NCBI RefSeq assembly: GCF_954871325.1
Contig: NC_088775.1
Coordinates: 21,863,561-21,927,560, forward strand
Direction: 5' to 3'
Length of the DNA: 64,000 nucleotides
Source: Gordionus sp. m RMFG-2023
Taxonomy: Eukaryota; Nematomorpha; Gordioida; Chordodea; Parachordodidae
The translations under genes were made by a program, and so were the position numbers. Of this stretch, positions 12,801 through 24,800 are shown piece by piece. The notes beneath the pieces are model-generated. The model was not told the DNA's origin. It ran no database searches and saw only the letters and a list, made by a program, of their open reading frames with translations. Positions within the stretch are counted from its first letter, which is position 1; each line of letters opens with the position of its first letter.

Positions 12801-15800
12801 TTTCCATTGTTACGGTTATTTTGAAAATTTCGGTTCGTTACTTACTACAAAAAATCATCTCATATTTTCAAAATGAATCAATCAAAATTTAATCTTTTAA
12901 TATAAATACAAAATTAAATAGCAAAATTATTATAGTTGACATAATTATATCTTGCAAAAATTGTAATTCCAGCAGAAAGTGCAAAAGTGATTTATTTTGT
13001 GTAATATTAAAAAATTATTTACACATTTTAAAGAAAACCACAATAATATAAAAGTTAGTTTTAGAAAGTTTGCATTCCTAAGATCAAGAAACAACATTTT
13101 AGCAGGCGGGCCTGGAATACATGCAATGTTGCAGCTGCACCTTTCTTCAAAATTTTAAAATGATTATAGTGCAAAATATCCACATTCTCTTATAAAAGAG
13201 CATAATATTGCATAAAGTCTGCGATCTAGCCAGGGCTTGTTATTTATAGAAATGACAAATTTGTTTTGGCACTTCGAAACTTAAAGAGAGACTTAAGTTG
13301 TTTATCAATGCCATAGATTACATCACATATAATGGCTTGCGAGATCGTACCATGCTCGAAACGCTAACAAAATATACCCTTGATTTTGTAGAATATTTAA
13401 TTTAATAATTTATTTCTTCGCAACAATTTTAATTCCTTAACTCATAAAAATTTAATTAAAATGATGAGAAATTTTTAATAATATCAAGCTCTACAGAGAA
13501 CTAAGTTTTTATAGTTCAAGGTCATGCTCAAAGTTTTCCAGTCTGGAAAAAAAAGATTTGATAAGATTTTAATTTTTTTTTATTTCTTCTTAATATAAAA
13601 ACAAAAAAATACTTTAATTACTTGATAATGATTTTGTGATCAAGGCAGAATAAATCTTTTTCGCAACTACACATGCCAAAACTTCTTACCTTAAGTTTTG
13701 GATGCATTTTATTAAGAAGTTAGCAGCTGGAGCAAATCTGCAACGCCCTTATGAAAATCATATATTAACAACTATGGACTTATGTAATTATGCAAAATTC
13801 CAGGGATTATTTATATTCGGGAGCAATGTTGAATATTTAAGCATGCAAACACATTTCGAAAATATATTTTTAACAGCAAATTCACGGAAAAAAAGTTTCA
13901 TGCTTTTATTTTCTTGGAACAAAAAATGATAGTCAAGGTTTATTCAAATTCAATTTTTTTTATTGAAATGTTATGTATAATTTTCATCTTATAATTAAAA
14001 AAATATATATTTTTGTAATCTTTTTAATATTGGATTTAAAAATAAAGATTTAAAAAAATATATCAATTAAACAATATTTATTATAATGTTAACATTTTTA
14101 TTCCTAATATTTTATTTTTATATTTAGGTGCACATAATAAAATTAAATTTAAACAAAAAATTTTCATTTTACTTATTAAAAAAAATTTGGACGTTGAAGG
14201 GTTAAAGATATTTTGGAATTTTTACGTTTTTAAAGTAATCATATCTCAGGAAGTAAGCCGAGATGGAAATTAAAATTTTATATTTTTATTAGTTAGTTAC
14301 TACTAGTGTTGTTAAAGTTACTTTTGAAATATAACTAGTTACTAGTTACATTGGCAAAAATATAACTAGTTACATTTTTATGTAACTAGTTATTTTTCAA
14401 AATAACTAGTTGCATTATAAGTTACTTTATACATCATTCATAACGCATTTAATTACTGAACAAATTTATTTAATATAAAAAAATTATGATATACAAATTA
14501 TAATCATTTGTTTAAAAAAAATATACAATATATTTATATAAAAAAATAAGTAAAAATAATCGGAAAATAGAATATTTACATTTACATCCTATATATTTGC
14601 ATTGAAAAAAAAAATTTATTTTTCATAAAAATTTGAGTTTAATAAATGTTTATTTGCTTTTAACAACAATTGGATTTCAAAATTTTTATCTAGGAGACGC
14701 GCTCGTTTCTCTTTAAAGATGAGCTTTCCTAGACTGAATAAACGCTCTACAGGAGCACTTGATGTAATAACAACATTATATTTAATGAGTATTTTTAAAT
14801 TAGGAAAATCGTCATATAAAGATAACGTGCTGTTATTGGATTTAATAAAATTTTCAATAAATTCATCATTATCAATAATATATTGACGTTTTAAATCAAA
14901 TCCAACATCTAATGATGTTTATTGTGAACATGAGCCATTTGTGTTAGACTCACCGCGAGGTATTAAAGTAGTTTTAAATAATGGATGAAGAATTGCAGCG
15001 ATTAAGTTATTATTATAAAGATCATGAAACCTATATCATTGTATTATTAATTTATAAATAATTATTTAATTTACCTTTTTTTAATACTAGCTATTAAAGC
15101 ATCTTTTAAAGGTTGACAATATTTTAATTTTTCAACACTTTCCAGACAGATAAGTATCTGTGTTATTGTTGGGTTATAATAACCTAGATATGTATATTTT
15201 TCGCCTTCTAATATATCAATAGCTTTGGCTACTGGTTGCATAATCTAATTTTTTTTAATTGTAAATTATTTATAAGACATTAATTTAAATTTACATTACA
15301 ATATTCTTTAATAAAATCACGATCTTGTGATGTAAATCTACACTAATTCATCACATAATAAATCAAAATCCAAAGGCATTTTATTTATAAGTGATAATAT
15401 TTTAGATTAAGATGTATAAAAAGAACCTCATCTTGTTACAATGGGATATGGCAGCTGAGAATGTATTCTCTTTTTAATTAACTCAGCTGATGGTCCAGAT
15501 TTGTTTTGTTTATTCCACAAACGTTGACATTTAGATATAGCAACCTTATACACTTTCCTATAATCCTCATTGTTTAAAAGTATTTTATTGGCATCTTGTG
15601 TTGCCACTAAGTTTAATGTGTGATAGGAACATCTTCGATGACTGGGAAGGTAGTCGAAGTCATTTATATTATAATTGGTTAGCCCAGAGAAAGACAATAT
15701 ATCTTCTATTGAAATGTATTCAATATCTGAATCATTATCTTCCTCCATTAAAGAAGATGGGCAGCTAAATATTCTAAGAAAAATAAAATATAAAGTAAAT

Positions 15801-18800
15801 TAGTTAGGCATACCGAAATGCATTTGAAAAATTGGTAGCATTATCTGTTATTGTACAGATATTTTTATTTTGAATGTGGTATTACTTAAAAATAGCAGTT
15901 AATGCTTTGTTGATGACGTCATATGTATGCCTACCTTGTAGTCTTTGGCAGGCTAAAATAGCTGAACGCCTCTCCAATTTAGCGATATCAATCCAATGTA
16001 CTGTTACACCATTATAGGAGCTATTATTTATATAACATAAGATAACCAAATGTATCATGTGCTTTAGTAAAAAATAAATATAATATTTACCGATTAAATG
16101 CTGTCCAACAGCTGTTGTACAAATAAAATTGGGCTCTAATAATTTTTCTATCAAAATATCCTTCATTTTTACAAAATAATTAGATATTCCTAAAGTTAAA
16201 GTTTGTCTGCATATAATCTTCATATTAGGTTGCAGAGTGTTTATTAGCTCAATAAAATCTTCATCATCACCGGTTGAATAAGGATGATTTCCATTTATTA
16301 TATATTTAATTATTTGTGAATCAAATTTATCTTGGCTGATAACTTTAGTATTTGTTCCACCAAAGTTAATTTGAGTTTGTTTTAATTTTGATGTGGGTGA
16401 ATTTTTCTTATTAATTATGGTTTGTTTAATATTTATAGATTGGTTATGGTGCTTTCTCTATAGATTTATATGTTAATATATATAAATATTTAATTAATAT
16501 TAAATCTTATAAAGTTAATTCAATTAATGATTCTATATAATATTAAGTAAAGCAAAATCATGTTACATATTAAAATTTATAACTATTTAAGACAAGTTTA
16601 AACTTACAGAGATATGCTTCCATAGATTAGCTGTGGATGACTTAGATGATGAAATATATTTTTTATTTGGAAGACAAACGAGACATTTCACAATAATATT
16701 AGTTGTATCCTTTTCCTTGTGGAATTCAAAATATTTTTTAAAACTTGGCCAAGTAAGGTCCATTTTTCTTGCAATTCTTGTAGAAGGAGAATATATAATT
16801 TATACATCATCCTGAACCATTACAATATCATCCTCATCAAATGATAAATCAGACTCAGAATTCATATTGTATTCTGTTTCTATATAAGAAATAAAAAATA
16901 ACACTACTTATTTAAGAATTTATTAGGCAAAAATGAATATAGTAAAATTAAAAAAAAATACATTACTTAATAAATTTCAGAGTATAAATATTGCCAGAAA
17001 CTTTAAAGAAAATAATATGAATATTTTGTAAAGAAATATAATATTAAAAAATAGTTTATTTATTTCTAATTCCAAACTGTCACATTTACACAATTTAAAA
17101 AAAAATAATTTAATTTTAAAATTAATTTATCGCATAATATTAAAAATAAAAATAAAATGAATTATTTGAATATATTATTTAGATTTATATATATATTTTT
17201 AAAAGTAACTAGTTACTTTTACCAGTTACATTGGTAAAAATATAACTAGTTACAGTTAATAGTTACAATTTTTAAAATATATTGTAACTAGTTACCTTAA
17301 CAACACTAGTTACTACCATCATACAAGTTTTAAAAAAATCGAAGGGGGTCGGGTTAAATTTACAGTTGATTTGCTATGGAATTAAACACATACAAGAAAG
17401 GAAAGATTCGGCTAAGGAACTGAGAACGAATCAAAAAAAATAATTCAAGGACAAGAAAGGAAAGTATAAAAAATATAAAATGAAGAGTAAAAATGATAAT
17501 ATTTTCTTTTTCTTAATTAAATATTCTAATTATATATATCCCTAAAAAATCATTAAAAGGTAAACAATGGCACTGATATAAATGTAAATTCACCAGATGA
17601 CACGACTAAACTAGGTTTACTGCTCAGGGAAGTAGAACCTCAGACAGAAGAAGAAAGGATAAAAATTTCTTTCAAAAAATGTATTTTTTTTTCACTAATT
17701 ACATTATTCGAATTGTTTAAAGCAATTTGGGTCTTAGTCAATATTGCCCAAATTACTACTTGAATCATTTTTTTATTTTTAAATATTAAAAATGAAAAGC
17801 ATTTTCCAAAAACTAAAAAATGAATTTTTTAAAAATTAGTCTTTTAAGTCCTCGCCCTACCCACCAATGCTTATAATCATTCTACTCATAAGCTATATGA
17901 ATCAAAATTTTGTGATTCAATTTAGCGGATTTATTAGCATTTAAATTTTTTTCCCCAACAATTATTAACAACATTTTGAACTTAGAACCCTTGAAACCGG
18001 ATAAAATCTAAAACCCAGAACTTCTTGTTTATTTTTTTTTTGGAAGCAAAAATTTTAGGATTATCTTGTAAATTTTAATTTATAATAATGAAGATTAACA
18101 TTAATATAACGTTTGTTGTTCAATGTTATTAATAACAAAAAATAACTTTTTTAAAAAAAATCAGAATTAGGAGAAAATTATTAGACTAGTGTTGGACATT
18201 GTTGCTCTTATAGAGGATAAAACCATATTTTCGCCTAAAATCGGAAATGGCATAAAAATCATACTGAACTATTGCTCAATCTAATACTAGATTTTAAAAA
18301 CGGGATTTTTAATTCCCATGCTACTTCTCGAGCATTAATTTGTTAAACTTCATCCTCAAATATTTTAAAGAAAAAGTTAGATTTGAAATTTTTCACGATT
18401 CGGCCCACCCCTCGATAAAAATTCGTATACATACTAAGGTTAATATAATCTATATTTGGGCAAAATTTTAGTCTCCTAGCTTTTATACTTTTACAGATAT
18501 CTATGGCCAATGCATGAAATAGTACTTTTTTTGTAATGTCTGTAATCATATTAATGATTGATTATAAATTGCACAATTATTTATAATAAATCTGGTATCA
18601 AAATAAAGCCGAAACTTTTTATTAGAAAATAAAAATTATTTTTTAAATTTTCTAGACCTCTTATTCCCAGATTTAAAATCCTCTTAAAGGAAAATGGGCA
18701 TCTCAGATTTTTATATAATTTAAATAAACATTACTATTACCATTTTATATTAGTGTGATTGGAGCCTACGACTTGTTAGGAAAATCGATTAAAGCTAGTA

Positions 18801-21800
18801 AAAAATGAAAAATATTTTTTTATCTTATAAATAGCTTTTTATTTTAATTAACGTAATATTCATAATAATGTTTCTATATGATTACTTCTATAAAATAACT
18901 AATCTACGACGTTCCTATCGAACAGAAGAATTATCTTCATATTATATTATATACCACATTTTATTATGTATTTAAATTATAAAAATTTTATTAAAAGAAA
19001 TTTGACACGATACTCCCATTTTTTTATTTTTCTGACAGGTCCGCAGCCTAGTAAAAAATTGAAAAACATCACTCGAAAGATTTTGGCATTCCGGCAGAAT
19101 GACATTCAGTCATATTCATGAAAGATGTGCATGTGTCAGTATTGGATGCAGAGTGAAAAGACTATCATTGAGAGCCAGTTTACAGAAATTCCTTGCTGAT
19201 CAAGTAACTAGAGGTTGGCGGCCGTGGAATTACGCGTGACACGATGGGTTACGGCGTGAGTGTGAATAAATTTTAAATTAGTAGGCGTGACAGGTCTTCC
19301 CAAAATTTTGTGAACATAAATTTCCCGTGAATCACGGAAATTTTAATTTTTAAAATTGTTTTGTATGAATATAAATTTGCAATCTTAAATTATAAATTAT
19401 ATTTCTTAATTTAATTCTTTTTGAAAAAGGAATAATTTTGAAAATAAAAAAAATTATGCATTTTATAAACAATATTTTTTTTCCCCATCTTATAAAATTT
19501 TAATTGATTGAAAAATAATATAAGGTCTTTAGCATTGGAAATTTGGTAATAAATTTAATTTCAATATGTTTTATTTTCATTTATCTTTATTATATACTTA
19601 TCATTTGCACTCAAATTATAACCAATCAAAATTTTAACTTATTGTTTAAATTTTCTTATACTTACCTATAAATCTAAAAGATAATTTATGCAATTGCCTT
19701 ATGCATGCTATTTAAAATATAATGAATATAACTGCATTCAAAGATGATGAACGAATGCCTTCATGTCATATATTAAATAACACATTTTGAAAATTACTTA
19801 CCTGAAATACTTTAATTAGGTGTAAAAAAGATAGGCACTATTTTAAGCAATTTGCAGCAAACAGCAAGCTAAAATTTTTCATTAAGATATAATAAAGATA
19901 GAACTATGTATATATCATGATACAAAGTTACTTAAAATCATATGAAGAAATATAAGTTTGCCTACTTAACAAACAAGTAAATAGATTAGCGGCCATTATA
20001 TCACACGCCAGTTAGATAATTTTTTTAATCATTATTCAAAGATTGCTCAGGTTCTGAGGGCAGATTCTCATCCCACTATAAATAAAGTTTATTGGAAACA
20101 AAAATTAATGAAATTTTACCAAACCTCACAAGGTGATGTAATCAAAACCCTAAAGAACAGGACACATCTCTTTTAAAGGAAAGATTTATTATGCAGCCAC
20201 GACATAAGATAGGCTTAATTTTAAATTTAAATTACAAACGTCTTAAGTTTTTAACAAACGATGAAAATGCAGATACATATAAAACAACTTAAAAATGCTG
20301 AACGATTTAAAATTCAACGATATGCAAAGCAATCTATTATTTTAACTTTTCTAATTCATCCTGAAAAACTGTATATTCTAAATGAAACATTTCGAGATTT
20401 TTAGATGATTCTGAGAAAGCCTCAACATTTATCGATGAAAGTTGTGAGGATGAATCTTAAAGATTTATCACTCATAAAACAAATTACAATGACAATATTT
20501 TTAGTTTTAGAGGAAAAATAATTTCCTTTTTTGAGAAGATTAGTTAAGTTCGGCTTCTATTGAAAGGTTATTTTTTAAAGCCGATCACTTATTAGTGGAA
20601 AGACGAGCACGATTGAAATAAAAAACATGGACATTCATCTTTTTCTAAATAAAAATTGATTTATAAATTGTAATTATTTTGTGTTATTAATATTGAATTA
20701 GAGAAATAAAAACTGATAGAAAAAATTCAAAAAACGTAAAAGTATAGCAATAACGTTTTGAAAAATTTTAAAACACTGTGAATTTTTGGTCGTGATGATG
20801 GACGTGATCAAAATATTGTCTTTCATGAGCTGGCGGATCTGGTCGAATTTTTTTTAGTAGTATGCGTGAAAGGGCATGAAATTTTTTTATTGCCACCGTG
20901 ACCGGGCCGGTTGTTGATAAAAATTTAGGTTCGCGCCTACCTCTACAAATAACATCACCAATCGATTTGTATAAATATGAAAAATATAATATAAACGGTA
21001 TCGATGAATTTGTGGCACACGGCGAGTATGATGCAAAGGAAGTTATTTTTGAACAGCGATTTTCGAAGGCAAAATCAATTCAAGGAACGTAAAAATTATT
21101 TGCAGTGATCCCTTTGGAATTGGAACATTATCATAAATGTATTCGAGTGCGAATAAACTACAATAGAAAATTTTGTGTATGGGAATGAAAGCATTACATT
21201 CGGAATATATCGGGCTATGTGACATGCATGATTATATTAATACTTTATAATATAAATATTATTATAAAAACCTACTTTAAATACATAATAAAAATATGGT
21301 ATATATTTTTTAAAAATATTTTTTCTGATAGATAAGAACTTCGTAGATAAGTTATTATATACAAATAATCATATAGAAACATTATTAAGAATATTAGATT
21401 TTTAAAAAAACGCCATTTATAGTATAAAAATATTTTTTTCATTTTTTTACTAGTTTTATCGATTTTGCATATGAAGTATTAAAGGCCCCACTATTTTTTT
21501 CATTCACTCGTAAAGAATGGTAAATAATTTTATATAAATTGGAGGTGTTCATTTTCTTATTTAGGATTTTATTTTATTCTGGCAATAAGAGATTAGAAAA
21601 TTAAAAATGATTTTTTTGGTTTTATACTTTTATTTTCTAAAAATTAAAATATAGGCTTTATTTTGATACTAGATTTATTATTAGGCAAAATCAATTATTA
21701 ATTTAATAATTGCAGACACTCGCAAAAAGATAATTTTTTATGCTTTGACCTTAGATAACTCCAAAGGTATGAAGCTAGATGGCTAAAATATTGCCAGTAT

Positions 21801-24800
21801 AGATTATACGAGCCATAGTTAATATAAAAATTGAAGGGGGTCAGCCAAAAATCATATTTTTTTGAATGAATGCAATGACCCATTTCAAAAAATATTTAAT
21901 AATGGATCATGTGAAATTTTTGAATCCCGGACCTGATCTAAATATCTTGGACATAAAGATACCTAGGAAAAAATTGCGTAGAAAAGGGGATTTTTTTAAA
22001 GAAATTTTTCATTTGTTCTATACGAAAAATTAAATATTTGCAGTGATAAATATGATAATATTGTTAGAAATCTTAGTTTTATATATGTTTAATTTGCTAA
22101 ACAATGACAAAATTTTATTAAACCCTACTTTAAAATATTAACCTTAACCCCACATTCATAATGGCTAGCTATCATCTCTAACTCTTAACTAACTGTTGCT
22201 GCCTAGACTCAGAAAAATGGATCCCGCCTAGGAATTAAACCAGAATTTCAAAAATTATTTTATTAAGCTTTTACATAAGAAATATATATGCAGACAATTG
22301 TAAAAATCACTACATAAATTAAATCTTATATTTTTTTAGAAGATTTTACTAATTATTAAATTGTTTTAAAATCAAGTTCCTCACAAGCATAAATTAAATA
22401 TTCTCCGATTTAAAGTTCGACGAATTTTTTTAAGGCATCCATTAATAAATAATAAAATATTTCCTTCAAATCCTTTAAAATGTCTCTCATAATCGCATGA
22501 CCTATGATATTCAGCACTTTTAAGGCTTTTATTCTTCTACATTTTATGTTTTTGACTATTTTAAATCTGGAAGGAGAATAGGAAATAAGCTTGCAATGCA
22601 ATCTATAGATTAATAAATGAATGAATTTCTCTTTGTATATTGAAGTATTATCATCACTTATATTTAGAATTATGTATTTGACCCGTCATGTTTTTTTAAG
22701 TCCATTAACTTTATTTTGTATATAATAGTAAAATGAATCTATAATATTAATTTTATATTTTTAAATTCATTATTCAATAACTAATGTGTAGCTCTCCATG
22801 GCAGATTCTGATTCATATTCAATATTATAATTTTCTTTAATATTTTTTAATCAATTTTAATTTTGTCAAGATCTTCAATCGATTTCTGTTTTAGTAAGTA
22901 TATTTATTTAAATAGACCAATTCTCTCTCAAGAAGAAGTCGAGCTAGGAATTGTTAATAAAATGACACTTCTCTAAATGGGTATGGTGGACAAAGTTCAT
23001 TCTACTAACTTGAGGCCGAAATCTGATTGTTTCTTATAAAAGTTGCTGCTTCCCACATAATTTGCTATTAAACATGCCTTTACTTCTGAAATTTATGATA
23101 TCACGATATCAACTTGTAAATTGCCTAGTTATTGTATTGTATCACATAATTCATTGATTTCACTACTAGTGAATTGCGCCCCTAGATATTAGGGACTCAA
23201 TAATTAATCAGAATTGTGGTCACATGTATTTATATCGTTTTTTTCTTTTTTCAAACGTATTTGTATTTTTCAGATTTTTTAGAGTCTTTGACCGTATTTG
23301 ACTCATCCGGTCAATTGACTGAATTTAACCGACTTGACAACTCTGCGTAAATTATTGTTTTTAAAGTATAGATTGATATTTTTTATGATTTCTTATTTTT
23401 TTAATGATTTCTTATTTTTTTAGTTTATATATGTTTGTTTTGAATGTTTTTTAGCATCATAGGCGCCTCCCTGACTGATATTAAATTTTATATTGTATAT
23501 TATACAAAATGCATTTGAACTATTTTGTTTATATTCTCTAATCCAAGAATGATGGGTTTCTAGGTATTGCGTTTAAAGTTATTGGATGTTGTACTTTTCC
23601 TTTTAAATGAATGGAATAAAAATAGAATCGAAAATAAATATTACACTAAGAGAAAATTTAATTTAACTATTCAAAAATCATTAACTGTATTAAACTTCTT
23701 ATATCATTTTATATAAATTGGATTTTAAAAATTTTAAAAACTTTATTTCTCATTCAAATAAGATTCCTTTTCAGAATTAGAAGACTTAACAAGAATGTGA
23801 TTTATTATATTTCGTTTTAAAATTATAAGATATTAAATATTGTGTTCCTTCTTTTTTAAAAATGAAAAGGAGAATAACATTACCATAAACAAGATGCCCT
23901 TTTAAATGTATGATTGAGAATTAAAATATAAATCATAGTATACGTTTCTGGTTAGATTAATTATTTCAAGGATTTTATGTTTTATAATAAATCTTGAAAA
24001 AGCCCATTTATTTCATGAAAAAATTGGAGAAAGTATAAATTAATAGATAGCGTATTTTAGCGTAAATAAGAATAAAAAATCGGGAGTTTGTCTTCCAACT
24101 GGGAATCGAATGTCCTGCCGTTTATTTTATATCGCTTAAAACATAATAATTTTTGGTTTCCACTTATTTTTTTATAAAAATTTTGAATTATATTCATTAT
24201 TTTAAAAATTTTTATTTTCTAATTTTTCTTTCAAGTTCATTTTATAGTGATATAATTTATACATTTTTGAGGGGGGGGGGGGTGTATGGGGGGAGGGTTA
24301 ATTTTTATAAACTTAATGTTATTCGAAAACATGCAAATCTGCTATAACCCCCTCCTAAGCCTAATATTTTTTAGTGAAGATTGGCACCTATACGTGAAAA
24401 AATTAATAATCATTAAAAAGCTTTGTTTTTTTATAAGTATTTAATAAAATTGGGGTATATTTATCCGCATCCTTATTCCAGGACATTTCTACTTAAAATA
24501 TTCAGTGTTGGTTCATATGGTTTCATTTCATAATAAATGTTGGTTAAAAGAATATTTTTCTTTTTACCTAATCTGGTCAACTTGGTTATATAAGTCCCTT
24601 CAAGTCTTGCTATTATACAAAATTATTTTATTATAGCTGTCAACTCTACAAAATCATCGAATAATATCACAACTATCGATTCCCATGTAAGTACGTCCAT
24701 CATAAATAAAAACATATGCCCATTATTCAAAAAGAGTACGGAAATTAAAAAAAAGGGGCAAAAGTCGCTAAATAGCGATTCTCAAGCCCGCTTCCCCAAA

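Noticed and set aside
24060-24130. Second tRNA-like B box on the minus strand (ATTCGATTCC)
   Set aside because: No A box at proper spacing and no repeat partner in the window.
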